From positions 186,001-250,000 of the forward strand of contig NZ_JAHUWJ010000007.1 in the NCBI RefSeq assembly GCF_019219075.1: a stretch of 64,000 bases of DNA, written 5' to 3'. Numbering within the stretch: position 1 is the first letter of the stretch; each line of letters starts with the position of its first letter. The stretch comes from Chitinophaga sp. sic0106. Its GTDB lineage: Bacteria > Bacteroidota > Bacteroidia > Chitinophagales > Chitinophagaceae. Under the pieces are notes generated by a model. That model did not search any database, was not told the origin of the DNA, and saw nothing but the letters and a program-made list of their open reading frames with translations. A program made the position numbers and the translations under genes. Shown here in pieces: positions 55,033 to 64,000 of the stretch.

Positions 55033-56178
55033 ATGAACGACAAACGCCTGGAAATACTGTTCAAAAAAGCAATCAACCGCACCTGTACCGAAGCAGAGTA
55101 CCAGGAACTGCACGCTTTACTCGCAGATCCTGCCAACGAAAGCCAGTACAGACTCTATTTTGAAAAGCTTCCTACGCTGACCGCCGCCGACCCGGCCGTG
55201 TTTACCACCGACGATACCAACGCCATGCTGCAACGGATCCTCGCTAAACAACCGGAAAAAAAGGTGACCCGCATAAAACCTTACGTGCTTTGGGCCGCCG
55301 CCAGTATCACGTTTGCAGCCATCGTTTTGGGATACCGACAGTATGTTCTTTTACAACCACCGGCTACCAAAACCATCGCTGCAGCATCACCTAAGTCCGC
55401 CGCCGTCGTGCTCACCCTGTCAAACGGAAAACAGGTTACGCTCGATACGCTGCACCACCACAAAGTGATTGATGACAACGGCGCCACCGCAGTGCAGTCC
55501 GACAAAGGCACACTGGCCTATACCGGCAACGCCACCGCCACAGGGGAAATAGTGTTCAATACACTCACCACCCCACGCGGGCGACAATTCAAACTCGAAC
55601 TGCCCGACGGTACCAAAGTATGGCTCAACGCCGCCAGCAGCCTGAAGTACCCTACCACATTCGGGGACTCCCGACAGGTAACACTCACCGGCGAAGCCTA
55701 TTTTGAAGTGGCGCAGCAGGCACAACACCCGTTCGAAGTAATCCTGGACAACCAAACAATTACCGTTCTCGGCACATCATTTAACGTTAAAGCCTATCAC
55801 GATGAAGCGTATGTAAAAACAACACTGCTGCAAGGTAGCATCCTCGTTCAGCCACAACAGCAGCCACCAACAATGCTGAAACCCGGCCAACAGGCTACCC
55901 TGAACAACCACCAGCTCCACATCAGAAAAGTGGACACAAAAGAAGATGTCGCCTGGATGTCCGACCTGTTCTACTTCTCAGACACCGATATCTCCTCCGT
56001 GGCACACCAACTGGAACGCTGGTACGATATCGAAATAGATTATGCATCATTACCGGAAGCCCGACTTTACGGCCAACTACCAAGGAGTACACCACTCCCT
56101 GTACTATTAAGAGCAATTGAAAAAACAAGTAACATAAAATTCAGTCTGAATAATAACCGCTTATCAATAGAGCAATAA
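55033..56178 (+). CDS. FecR family anti-sigma regulator
   Basis: 381 residues from the ATG at 55033 ('MNDKRLEILFKKAINRTCTE'); an earlier frame from 54991 lacks an ATG. The cytosolic N-terminal ~80 residues bind the sigma factor. A single membrane helix ('PYVLWAAASITFAAIVLGY') leads to the periplasmic FecR domain ('LPDGTKVWLNAASSLKYPTT', 'RQVTLTGEAYFEVAQ', 'FEVILDNQTITVLGTSFNVK'), and a C-terminal STN-contact region ends 'FSLNNNRLSIEQ'. Confidence 0.95.
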   Translation: MNDKRLEILFKKAINRTCTEAEYQELHALLADPANESQYRLYFEKLPTLTAADPAVFTTDDTNAMLQRILAKQPEKKVTRIKPYVLWAAASITFAAIVLGYRQYVLLQPPATKTIAAASPKSAAVVLTLSNGKQVTLDTLHHHKVIDDNGATAVQSDKGTLAYTGNATATGEIVFNTLTTPRGRQFKLELPDGTKVWLNAASSLKYPTTFGDSRQVTLTGEAYFEVAQQAQHPFEVILDNQTITVLGTSFNVKAYHDEAYVKTTLLQGSILVQPQQQPPTMLKPGQQATLNNHQLHIRKVDTKEDVAWMSDLFYFSDTDISSVAHQLERWYDIEIDYASLPEARLYGQLPRSTPLPVLLRAIEKTSNIKFSLNNNRLSIEQ

Positions 56179-56222
56179 GACAGGAGATTATCAACCAATC
56201 ACCCTTATAAACCGCTATTATC

Positions 56223-59200
56223 ATGAAAATTCAACATGGCCACATGCTGGGCCATTGGAAACGCTATGCCTGCTGTTTCGTACTGTCAGCCGTACAATCA
56301 CTGGCCTCCGCCGCTTCAGCCTACTCACAAAAGGTAGATCTGAAAGTACACGATGCGCGACTGGACCAGGTCCTGGCTTCCATCCGCTCCCAAACCGGCT
56401 ACTCATTCGTATTCGACGCCCGGTTCACCAAAAACGCATTGCCGGTAACCATCGACCTCAAAGACGCCTCCTTCCAACAGGCCCTCTCTGAGGTATTCAA
56501 AGGGCAACCCTTTACCTACGAAGTATCGGATAAAATCGTTACCATCACCAGCCCTACTGCCATCAACCAGGCTACCATCACCCTCATCGGTCGCATCCTC
56601 AGCCCGGACAATCAACCGGTGATAGGCGCCAGCGTTACCGTACAGGGCACCCGCCTCGGCAGCACGGCTAACGCTGACGGCTACTTTAACCTGCAAAACG
56701 TACCGGACAACGCCTCCATCGTCATCTCCTCCATCGGCTTTAACCCATTACTGCTGAAACTGGATAATGGTACGCTCTCAGTACCCAACAGAGAAAACAG
56801 GAGCCAGCTCGTGCGCAGCAATACCCAAAACCTGCTCATCACCCTGCAACCCTCCTCCTCCCAATTACAGGAAGTAAACATCTCCGTTGGTTACGGTACA
56901 CAAAAAAGAAGAGAAACTACTTCTGCCATTTCCACCATCAAAGGTTCGCAACTGCAGAATAAACCCAGCGGCTCCATCGAAGGCCTGCTCCAGGGTCTCG
57001 CTCCCGGCCTGCTCGTGCAAAACAACTCGGGTATGCCCGGCGGTCGCAGCATGGTACAAATCCGTGGCCTCGCCTCCTTCTCCAACTCCGCCAACTCCGG
57101 CGTAGTTAGTACCCCGCTCTTTATCATCGATGGGGTACCACTGGAACAGGATGTGTTCAACCCTTCCGACCCGCGACAAGCCATCACCAGCATACTCGCA
57201 GGTTTCAGCCCCTTCGACCTCGAATCAGTAGAAGTCCTCAAAGACGCTTCTGCCACCGCTATCTACGGCTCCAGAGGCGCCAACGGCGTAATCATCATCA
57301 ACACCAAACGCGGTAAAATCGGCAAGCCTATCGTAACGTTAAATACGCAATACGGCCTCAGCTACTACCCCAGCCTCCGTAAAACACTGGGCGGCGCCGC
57401 TGAACGCAACTTCAAAATCGCACTGTACAACCAGTACAAATCTGCTAAAGTAGGTGGCGGCGCTACCGACATGCCCATCGAACTAACAGATAGTCTCAAC
57501 GGATTCTATAACAACTCCACCGACTGGCAAAAACTCTACTTCCGCGATGCAGATATTAAAAATGTCAACCTCGGCATCAGCGGCGCTACTGAAAATGCCA
57601 GCTACCGCGTGGGCGTAGACTACTACAAAGAAAAAGGGATTGTACTGGGCTCCGGCTTCTCCCGCTTCTCCCTGACTTATAATGGTATATTTAAACCTAC
57701 CTCCAAACTCACCATAACGGGAAGGGCTAACCTGAGTCAGACAGACGCCAGCCAGAAACGTGGCGACACCTATAACGCCGCCGTTGTGGGCAACAACTTC
57801 TCCTCCTCCTTCCGCCCGGGTCCTGCAAGTGGTTATTTCGACACCTTCCTCGATTCCTACAGCAAAGGAGTAAACCTCGACCTTACCCGCCGAGGCCTCG
57901 CACAACTGGAAGTGAGCTACGATATCTTTAAATTCCTCAACCTCACCTCCCGCGCTTCCGGCAACTACGAGTTTTACCGTACCCGCACCTTTGAGCCCAG
58001 CGGCACCCGCAGCGACGCTAAAGCAGCCGCCTCCTACTACTCCCAGGAAAAAGTAAACCTGCTGAGCGAAACATTCCTTCGCCTCTACCATACTTTTCCT
58101 TCCCAACACTCGTTCGACCTCACCGTAGGTAATACCATCAATACCAGCGAAAACAATAACATCTACGGCGCTGCCACCGGCGGCCCCAGCGATGCGCAAC
58201 AGGTGATCCTCGGCTACCCGCAGGCCAACCTGAAGCTGGAAACACACAACCTCAAATACGGCCTTTTATCCTATTACTCCCGACTCTCCTACAACTATAA
58301 AAAACGATACCTCCTCCAGGGCGTTGTCCGTGCAGATGGTTCCTCCAAATTCGGTAAGGACAACCAATGGGGCTACTTCCCCTCCGTGTCCGCCGGATGG
58401 GTGTTTACAGAAGAAAACTTCCTGAATAAAAGACTGGGCAACATCCTCAACTTCGGTAAAATCCGTGCCAGCACAGGCAAATCAGGTACGCAGTACGAAG
58501 ATAACTACCTGGCAGTAGGTGCCTACCTCACCAAAAGCGGCGATAACGCCACCTATAACGGCATCCCACTGCTGGCGCCTAACTACGCCGGTGGTAACGG
58601 TATCGCCCTCCCTAATCTTACCTGGCAAACTACCAAAGACCAGGGCATCGGGCTGGACCTGGAATTCTTCAACAGCAGAATCACCATGGCCCTCGATTAT
58701 TACAATAAAAATACGGATGGCTTCCTCTTCCCGGATGCACTTAATGGTACCAGCGGCTATTCTTCCCGCTATGTCAACAGCGGCTCCGTTCGCAACTACG
58801 GCTACGAAGCAGCCATCACCGCCTATATCACCAAACCAAATAAAAATTTCCAATATTCTGCCACCTTCATCGGCGCCATCAACCGCAATGAGCTCACGAA
58901 ACTGCCCGACTTCGGCCGCTCCGTGTCCCGCTCCGGTTATGCGGTTGGCCAGCCCTACCTGCAGATAGGCCGCCCGCTCAACGGCTTCTACCTCATGAAG
59001 TACCTCGGCGTATATGCCACGGATGATGAAGTGCCTGTAAATAAATATACCGGCATGAAACTCTATCCCAACACCAGCGGCTTTACCTCCCAGGACCCTT
59101 ACCGCGCCGGCGATATTAAACTGCTGGACGTGAACGGCGATGGTCGTATAGGCGTAATGGATAACAGCGATAGAGTATACAGCGGTGATCCGAATCCTAA

Positions 59201-59762
59201 ATTCAGCGGCAGCTTCGCCCATACCTTCAGCTACCGGTTTAAAAACAACGCCGTGGTACAACTGGACCTGTTCTTCAACTACTCCGTAGGCGCTAAGGTG
59301 TTCAATAAAGTGCTGGCCGACCGTATCAAAGCAGTTAGCTGGACCGCCAGCGAAAACGTAAACTATCCGGGCGGACAACGCAACCTCCTCGATGTTTCTG
59401 ACCTCGACTTCTGGACACCTGAACATACCAACGCTAAATATCCGGTACTCAATCCGTGGAGATACTACGGTTTGTCCAGCTACGACTTCATCGGTAACTA
59501 TGAAACCAATACGGACCTGTTTCTGGAAGATGGCAGCTTTATCAGGCTCAATAACATCAACCTGTCATACGATTTCTCTCCGGCAGTACTGAGCAGGGCA
59601 CATATCCGTAAACTGCGTGTATACGGTGGCATGAGCAACGTTTTCATCCTCACCAAATACACCGGCGTAGATCCTGAAAACGTGGACTCTTACGGCTATG
59701 ACCTCGGTAACGGCTATCCGATTCCGTACAAATTCAACCTGGGCTTTAACTTCGAATTCTAA
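56223..59762 (+). CDS. SusC/RagA TonB-linked receptor with N-terminal STN domain
   Basis: 1179 residues. The signal peptide is followed by an STN signalling domain (about 36-105: 'LDQVLASIRSQTGYSFVFDA', 'FKGQPFTYEVSDKIVTI'), a carboxypeptidase-D-like domain ('LIGRILSPDNQPVIGASVTV'), the plug ('ISVGYGTQKRRETTSAI', 'DASATAIYGSRGANGVIIIN') and the barrel. The STN domain should contact the FecR encoded upstream and report substrate binding. It starts 44 bp after fecR and precedes its SusD by 5 bp. Substrate not known. Confidence 0.95.
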   Translation: MKIQHGHMLGHWKRYACCFVLSAVQSLASAASAYSQKVDLKVHDARLDQVLASIRSQTGYSFVFDARFTKNALPVTIDLKDASFQQALSEVFKGQPFTYEVSDKIVTITSPTAINQATITLIGRILSPDNQPVIGASVTVQGTRLGSTANADGYFNLQNVPDNASIVISSIGFNPLLLKLDNGTLSVPNRENRSQLVRSNTQNLLITLQPSSSQLQEVNISVGYGTQKRRETTSAISTIKGSQLQNKPSGSIEGLLQGLAPGLLVQNNSGMPGGRSMVQIRGLASFSNSANSGVVSTPLFIIDGVPLEQDVFNPSDPRQAITSILAGFSPFDLESVEVLKDASATAIYGSRGANGVIIINTKRGKIGKPIVTLNTQYGLSYYPSLRKTLGGAAERNFKIALYNQYKSAKVGGGATDMPIELTDSLNGFYNNSTDWQKLYFRDADIKNVNLGISGATENASYRVGVDYYKEKGIVLGSGFSRFSLTYNGIFKPTSKLTITGRANLSQTDASQKRGDTYNAAVVGNNFSSSFRPGPASGYFDTFLDSYSKGVNLDLTRRGLAQLEVSYDIFKFLNLTSRASGNYEFYRTRTFEPSGTRSDAKAAASYYSQEKVNLLSETFLRLYHTFPSQHSFDLTVGNTINTSENNNIYGAATGGPSDAQQVILGYPQANLKLETHNLKYGLLSYYSRLSYNYKKRYLLQGVVRADGSSKFGKDNQWGYFPSVSAGWVFTEENFLNKRLGNILNFGKIRASTGKSGTQYEDNYLAVGAYLTKSGDNATYNGIPLLAPNYAGGNGIALPNLTWQTTKDQGIGLDLEFFNSRITMALDYYNKNTDGFLFPDALNGTSGYSSRYVNSGSVRNYGYEAAITAYITKPNKNFQYSATFIGAINRNELTKLPDFGRSVSRSGYAVGQPYLQIGRPLNGFYLMKYLGVYATDDEVPVNKYTGMKLYPNTSGFTSQDPYRAGDIKLLDVNGDGRIGVMDNSDRVYSGDPNPKFSGSFAHTFSYRFKNNAVVQLDLFFNYSVGAKVFNKVLADRIKAVSWTASENVNYPGGQRNLLDVSDLDFWTPEHTNAKYPVLNPWRYYGLSSYDFIGNYETNTDLFLEDGSFIRLNNINLSYDFSPAVLSRAHIRKLRVYGGMSNVFILTKYTGVDPENVDSYGYDLGNGYPIPYKFNLGFNFEF

Positions 59763-59767
59763 TTACT

Positions 59768-61228
59768 ATGCAGCTATTCTCATTCCGGAAATACAGGATT
59801 ATATATGCGCTGATCATCGCAGCCACCCTCTTCTCCTGTAAAAAAATCCTGGACCCGCAAATCATTGAATTACCCACCGCCGATAACGCTATCACCTCTT
59901 CCGCTGATGTGGAAAAGGCCATCGCCTCGGCCTACTCTTACCTGCGCGCTGTTGTTCCTGATAAAGTTTTTTTAATGGGAGATGTACGCGCCAACCTGTT
60001 CACCAGTTACTCGGATGTGCAGAACGTGAGAGTGGAAACACCCATCCCGCAAAACACAGCCGCAGCGTTACTCAATAACGACGGAGGGAACTGGAACCAG
60101 TTTTACACCGTGGTAGCACAGTGCAACCTCGTGCTGGAACGCATACAGCAAATAAAAATCTACGACGAAAAAACACGTCGCCGCCACATCGGTGAGGCCA
60201 GCTTCATCAGAGCCCTCACCTACTTCTACCTGGTGCGCTTCTGGGGCGATGTGCCCTTAAACCTCCAGGCCATCAATATCGAAAATATTGCGCGTGCGCC
60301 GCAAGCGGAAGTGTTCAAACAAATCAATGCCGACCTCGACATAGCCATCAACAGCCTGGACATAAAATATGCAGATGGTGATGCAGCCGTACGCGCCACC
60401 AAAGGTGCTGCCTGGGCCATCAAAGCACATGTGCTGGCCTGGAACCACGATTACGCCACCAGCGAAAAATATTGCGACAGCGTAATCACCGCCGGCCCTT
60501 ACAGCCTGGTGCCCACCGCTACGCTCATCAACATCTTCATCGGCAAATCCACCGAAGGTATCTTCGAACTCAACTTCGATGTGAATACCAGGGAAGTGCA
60601 GAAAAACCGCGTGTTTAACAGAACACTGGGCAGACCATGGTACAGCGATTATAGCGACGGTGGCGGCGGTAGCGACAGATACCTCCTCACCCCTCACCGC
60701 GATCAGATCAACAATATGTTTACACCTGGCGTGAAAGATGATCGTATAGCCACCTGGTTTATATATGAAACCTACCTCCAGGGTAAAAACGAAGACCGCG
60801 TGTTTCTTGGCAAGTACAGAACCCTGCAGCTGAAAGGCGATACGTCTTCCCAAAATATTAATGAATCCAATATCATCATTACCCGCCTGGCGGATATCCT
60901 GCTGTTACGCGCAGAAGCCCTCGCTTCCAACGGTATCAACCGCAACGCAGAAGCAGCCGAGCTCCTCAACCGCGTACGACGCCGCGCCAACGCACCGGAA
61001 TATACCGGCGGCGGCAACATCCAGGATACCATCCTCCTGGAACGTAAAAAAGAACTGCTTGGTGAAGGCCAATACTTCTTCGACCTGGTAAGAAACAGGA
61101 AAATTGATAAGGATACCCGCATCAAACAGGCCGACTGGTACGAGAAAGGCGCATGGCTGCTACCTATCAGCCAAACGATCATCGCCAAATCCAATTTCGT
61201 CATCACCCAGAATGATTTCTGGAAATAA
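59768..61228 (+). CDS. RagB/SusD family lipoprotein
   Basis: 486 residues; the lipobox is in 'AATLFSCKKILDPQ'. SusD features include 'GEASFIRALTYFYLVRFWGD', 'DVPLNL', 'ITRLADILLLRAEALASNG' with 'AELLNRVRRRAN' and the C-terminal 'LLERKKELLGEGQYFFDLVR'. Surface-bound partner of the preceding SusC. Confidence 0.95.
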   Translation: MQLFSFRKYRIIYALIIAATLFSCKKILDPQIIELPTADNAITSSADVEKAIASAYSYLRAVVPDKVFLMGDVRANLFTSYSDVQNVRVETPIPQNTAAALLNNDGGNWNQFYTVVAQCNLVLERIQQIKIYDEKTRRRHIGEASFIRALTYFYLVRFWGDVPLNLQAINIENIARAPQAEVFKQINADLDIAINSLDIKYADGDAAVRATKGAAWAIKAHVLAWNHDYATSEKYCDSVITAGPYSLVPTATLINIFIGKSTEGIFELNFDVNTREVQKNRVFNRTLGRPWYSDYSDGGGGSDRYLLTPHRDQINNMFTPGVKDDRIATWFIYETYLQGKNEDRVFLGKYRTLQLKGDTSSQNINESNIIITRLADILLLRAEALASNGINRNAEAAELLNRVRRRANAPEYTGGGNIQDTILLERKKELLGEGQYFFDLVRNRKIDKDTRIKQADWYEKGAWLLPISQTIIAKSNFVITQNDFWK

Positions 61229-61238
61229 TCAACGCACC

Positions 61239-61907
61239 ATGACCAATAATATCTTCCTGAAAATATATGCATGCCTGTTAGTAGTCGTACTGGCGCTGCC
61301 AGCCTGCCGCAAAAACGACTACTATGTAGACGGTGGCCTGTCAGGCCAGTCCCGCGAAGAAATGAGCATGCCGGTTTATGATTTCCTCACCAGCCGGTCC
61401 AACCATATGTTCGACTCCCTCGTGAAAATCATCGACCTCCTGGATGCCAAAGCATTGGTAAACCAGAACAACATCACCTTCTTTGCTGCACCAAATTCTG
61501 CCGTGCAAAGACTACAAATGAACTTCACGCCGGACGACAAACAAACACCACGCCCCCTCTCCGCCATCGGAAAGGATACGCTGCGCTTCCTCCTGGGCCG
61601 GTTCATTATCCCGAACGCAAAAATTACCCTGGAAAAAGCAGTAACGGATAAAGAGATGTTCTACAAAGCAGAGAATGGCGATAGCCTCTTCCTCTATGGA
61701 AAAGGTGGTGGCATCCAACCAGGTAGCTCCCTGCCTACTTCCGCGTTCTATATCGAGTATACGCACGTGAAAATTCCAGGGGTAGACTCCGTACGCTATA
61801 CCGGCGGTATCCAAACACATAACCTTATGACCGCCAACGCCGTGGTGCATGTGCTGAAAAACGGCGCCAGCTTTGCCGCCGGCCTTAAACAGCGATATTA
61901 CAGATAA
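61239..61907 (+). CDS. Fasciclin-domain lipoprotein
   Basis: 222 residues from the ATG at 61239, ten bases after the SusD stop; a longer frame inside susD lacks signals. The lipobox is in 'LVVVLALPACRKNDYY'. The body matches a FAS1 domain: 'QNNITFFAAPNSAVQRL' (the fasciclin H1-like segment), 'FLLGRFIIPNAKITLEKAV' and a late 'NLMTANAVVHVLKNG' (H2-like). Probably a surface adhesion or glycan-binding accessory to the SusC/SusD pair. Confidence 0.85.
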   Translation: MTNNIFLKIYACLLVVVLALPACRKNDYYVDGGLSGQSREEMSMPVYDFLTSRSNHMFDSLVKIIDLLDAKALVNQNNITFFAAPNSAVQRLQMNFTPDDKQTPRPLSAIGKDTLRFLLGRFIIPNAKITLEKAVTDKEMFYKAENGDSLFLYGKGGGIQPGSSLPTSAFYIEYTHVKIPGVDSVRYTGGIQTHNLMTANAVVHVLKNGASFAAGLKQRYYR

Positions 61908-61924
61908 CCTAAAATCATTGTACG

Positions 61925-62842
61925 ATGAAACATATTTTAAACTACGGGATACTGGCCTTTATACTCCTGGCCCTGTCCTGCTCGAAAGATAAAACAGACG
62001 GATTCCTGAGTCCGGCTATTAAATACACGAATCCAACCATCAATGCGGGCATTGGCGGCACCCTCATCGTAACAGGTGCCATGGTAACGGACGAATCCAG
62101 CAAGCCACTCACCTTTTCTATCGAGGCAATCCGCTCCGAAGACGGGAAAATCCTGCAGTCATTGATGGACTACAAGTTAAAAACCAACTGGTGGCATGCT
62201 GCCTATACAGAAAAGGAAAAAACAGCCAAGGAAATAGATACTAAACGCGATGTGGTAGAACGTCCCGGGATCGATATCAATCCTGTTAACGGCTCCATCG
62301 TCATCTATCCCGAATTTGATACGCTGCAAATGCCTAAGGGTAAATACACCTTTGATATCCGGGTAAAAAATTCAGGAGGCGAAATGGTTATAAAAAATGC
62401 GCTTACCATTAATATCTCGTATGCGCTGGACTATGCCTACACCTTCCAGGGGATAGATGGGAACCTGACAGGGATTGAAGTAAGTTTTAAAAGAAACAGC
62501 CTTACCGGTAAAAAAATCGAAGTCTACTTTGTGGACAAGAATAACAACCCGGTAGATCCTGAAAAACTTTTCGGGTATGATTATTCCACTACTCCCGGCG
62601 TTCCGGATCTGAAAGACTGGCATAACCTGGGATTGGAAAACCCTACGAAATACACTGCATTTCCGGACCACCTGGAACTGGAAGTAGCCAATTTTCCGCT
62701 ACCATATGTGGCCGGAAAATCGCTTACCATCGATATGTATAACAACGGAGATATCAACGGCGCGTATTTCAACTTCTGGTTTGCTTTCGCTATACGTAAA
62801 GAAGGAATGTGGACGATCCGGATAAAATTAAACTATAAATAG
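61925..62842 (+). CDS. Lipoprotein of the SusC/D operon (DUF5007-like)
   Basis: 305 residues; the lipobox is in 'FILLALSCSKDKTDGF'. 'YTNPTINAGIGGTLIVTGAM' and the alternating strands after it look like two beta-sandwich domains. The order ECF-FecR-SusC-SusD-fasciclin followed by such a protein recalls DUF5007/DUF5008 genes in other Bacteroidota; the number is from memory. Likely surface-exposed. Last gene of the operon, with a hairpin downstream. Confidence 0.7.
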   Translation: MKHILNYGILAFILLALSCSKDKTDGFLSPAIKYTNPTINAGIGGTLIVTGAMVTDESSKPLTFSIEAIRSEDGKILQSLMDYKLKTNWWHAAYTEKEKTAKEIDTKRDVVERPGIDINPVNGSIVIYPEFDTLQMPKGKYTFDIRVKNSGGEMVIKNALTINISYALDYAYTFQGIDGNLTGIEVSFKRNSLTGKKIEVYFVDKNNNPVDPEKLFGYDYSTTPGVPDLKDWHNLGLENPTKYTAFPDHLELEVANFPLPYVAGKSLTIDMYNNGDINGAYFNFWFAFAIRKEGMWTIRIKLNYK

Positions 62843-62857
62843 CCAATGCACCATATA

Positions 62858-62876
62858 GCTGTGCCGGTGGCACAGC
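62858..62876 (+). terminator. Hairpin ending the SusC/D-fasciclin operon
   Basis: GCTGTGCC (62858-62865) pairs with GGCACAGC (62869-62876), 15 bp after the last stop. No T tract on this strand. Confidence 0.5.
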
Positions 62877-62879
62877 AAC

Positions 62880-62945
62880 AAAAAAAGGGTTGTTGCACGC
62901 AACAACCCCCAAATTAACCGGGAGCAGAAAATCTCCCGGTTAATT
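62880..62945 (-). terminator. Double hairpin terminator of the DUF4625 genes
   Basis: Reading the minus strand, a 13-bp stem (62912-62924 with 62933-62945) overlaps the stop codon. A second 10-bp stem (62887-62896 with 62899-62908) follows and runs into seven T (62880-62886). Confidence 0.85.
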
Positions 62946-63651
62946 ATTTATCAAAATGCTCTTCAAACTCCCGCTCCTTCCCACGCTGATCCACTACCTT
63001 CACATGCACATGATAATGCCCTGCCGGCGCCGCACTTACATTCACATGCTTATGTAAATGATAAGTAGTTTGGCCTACCATAGCTGCATCGGTGTACGTT
63101 ACTTCGTACTCCCAGCCACCATGGATTTCCACCGTAACGCTGGCAATTTTATTAGGTGCAGAAATATCTCCCCCTACATGTAAATCGGTTTTAGCTGTAT
63201 TTAATTTCAGCTCCAAACTAGCCAGGGAAGGCAATGTAGCATCTATTTTAATTTCCAGGTCCGATTCCACTTCCGTTTGCTGACCATGCTGATCTATAAC
63301 GGTGAGGTGTATATGATATTTACCGGCAGCCGCTTCGGCAGGGATATCGATATGTTTATGAAAGTCTGCATTTTTCACACCGACGAAGCCTTCCGTATAG
63401 GTGGAGTCGAACTCCCAGCCACCGGCTTCCTGCGGATGAATATCCAGTTTTACTTCCTTAATACCGCCAGGGGCAATAATTTCAGCATCCACATGCAGGT
63501 CGCTGCCGGCATAGGCTACCTTACTGTTACCACTGCCGATTTCCTTTAACGTAATAGTAGCTTTAGGCGCCACCTCATCTTTTTTGGAACAAGCGAATAA
63601 ACCGGCCGACATAGCCAGCACCATCCCGATTTTTCCGAGGGATAATTTCAT
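62944..63651 (-). CDS. DUF4625 lipoprotein with two repeats
   Basis: 235 residues; the lipobox is in 'VLAMSAGLFACSKKDE'. Two copies of a beta-sandwich repeat are rich in His-x-His: 'FHKHIDIPAEAAAGKYHIHL' and 'YHLHKHVNVSAAPAGHYHVH'. Each is followed by 'V-(I/V)-D-Q-x-G'. The His pairs could bind metal ions, but no metal partner is seen. It follows a related gene by 29 bp on the same strand, so the two are co-transcribed. Confidence 0.85.
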   Translation of the reverse strand: MKLSLGKIGMVLAMSAGLFACSKKDEVAPKATITLKEIGSGNSKVAYAGSDLHVDAEIIAPGGIKEVKLDIHPQEAGGWEFDSTYTEGFVGVKNADFHKHIDIPAEAAAGKYHIHLTVIDQHGQQTEVESDLEIKIDATLPSLASLELKLNTAKTDLHVGGDISAPNKIASVTVEIHGGWEYEVTYTDAAMVGQTTYHLHKHVNVSAAPAGHYHVHVKVVDQRGKEREFEEHFDK

Positions 63652-63680
63652 GATAGTTGAATTTTTAAATGAATAATGAA

Positions 63681-64000
63681 TTAGATAATTTTTATGCTGA
63701 TGCCCTTGAGCGTTTGCCAGCCTTCCTTGTCCGTCAGGCGGATCAGGAAATGGTAGTCGCCGGGGTCTACGTCCGCCGGCACATCAATTTCCGCCGTTGC
63801 TGTGTAGTCGCTGGTTCCGGCGGGAATAGCAAAGTCCTTAATGTAAAGCATGGGTTTTACCGCGCCTTTCACCGCCTCTTCTTCACAAACTTTCACCTCC
63901 GTGCTGTGCGTGTGATGGTCGAAGTTGTGGTGTATATCCAGGCTGTAAGATCCTAATGCCATATTGTCGGTAAACCTTGCACGGAAGGTGAAAATCTTGC
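63681..64000 (-). CDS. DUF4625-type protein (5' partial at right edge)
   Basis: The frame is open to the window edge; the visible ~106 residues begin within '...FRARFTDNMALGSYSLDIHH' and continue 'NFDHHTHSTEVKVCEEEAVK'. The repeat 'ATAEIDVPADVDPGDYHFLI' matches the neighbour at 62944. The ATG at 63962 is internal, because coding similarity to DUF4625 continues upstream of it. Very His-rich. Probably a lipoprotein whose start lies outside. Confidence 0.8.
   Translation of the reverse strand, partial: KIFTFRARFTDNMALGSYSLDIHHNFDHHTHSTEVKVCEEEAVKGAVKPMLYIKDFAIPAGTSDYTATAEIDVPADVDPGDYHFLIRLTDKEGWQTLKGISIKII

Noticed and set aside
57483..59426. Two long antisense frames (254 and 314 residues) under the second SusC
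   Set aside because: Gly/Val/Glu-rich mirror translations of a GC-rich gene; no start signals or fold, and SusC is certain.
1..64000. CRISPR arrays, rRNA genes or insertion-sequence transposases
   Set aside because: No regularly spaced short repeats, no rRNA-like stretches and no transposase motifs were seen; the only recombinase is the tyrosine integrase.

Overview
The window looks like chromosomal DNA from a Bacteroidota bacterium, most likely Chitinophaga or a close relative. The signs are two SusC/SusD pairs (one with an ECF sigma factor and a FecR anti-sigma factor), a C-terminal gliding-motility/T9SS type B sorting domain, Bacteroidota-type promoters (-7 TAnnTTTG), an RteC protein, an integrase lacking Arg I as in the IntDOT group, and giant Rhs proteins of the Bacteroidota type. 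All family calls were made by reading the sequence; no database was searched.

Layout. 1-12.3 kb has core-like base composition: the 3' end of a huge Ig-like repeat adhesin, a VOC protein, a SusC/SusD pair, a truncated sigma-factor fragment, a GH29 alpha-L-fucosidase on the opposite strand, a bacilliredoxin and a short YdeI-like protein. 12.3-17.1 kb is AT-rich and accessory: a gene remnant, a YhcG-type PDDEXK nuclease, a membrane histidine kinase, a class I terpene synthase with all its motifs, and a small excisionase-like HTH gene with a coupled partner.

17.8-42.1 kb is a very large secreted Rhs locus. Six closely spaced genes encode an outer-membrane beta-barrel candidate, an Ig-like secreted protein, a 2175-residue PA14/DUF5977 protein, a jellyroll protein with a YD-like tail, a small exported protein and a 2804-residue Rhs protein. 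The Rhs protein has an embedded propeller-like segment and an AT-rich C-terminal tip with a PD-(D/E)xK nuclease signature. A probable immunity gene follows. Behind it lies a 4-kb graveyard of displaced tips and orphan immunity genes: a truncated paralogue of the immunity gene, a 34-bp direct repeat, a frameshifted Rhs core plus a second toxin tip, and a frameshifted immunity gene. A strong terminator closes the array.

42.3-53.8 kb is an AT-rich mobile segment ending at a tRNA-Lys gene. It holds a lipoprotein pair, Crp, RteC, a cytosolic histidine kinase and an XRE regulator. It also holds a three-gene MoxR ATPase / metallopeptidase-VWA / DUF3150 cassette facing a PIN-like nuclease gene. Between the last two sits a GC-rich, almost perfectly self-complementary 121-nt element. 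A tyrosine recombinase with arm-like repeats lies next to the tRNA.

53.9-64 kb returns to GC-rich core-like DNA: a small membrane protein, then an ECF sigma / FecR / SusC (with STN domain) / SusD / fasciclin lipoprotein / DUF5007-like lipoprotein operon. Two His-rich DUF4625 genes on the opposite strand finish the window; the last is cut by its edge.

The strongest candidates for something undescribed are the Rhs locus with its recombining tip/immunity array, and the MoxR-VWA-DUF3150 plus PIN cassette with its palindromic leader element.
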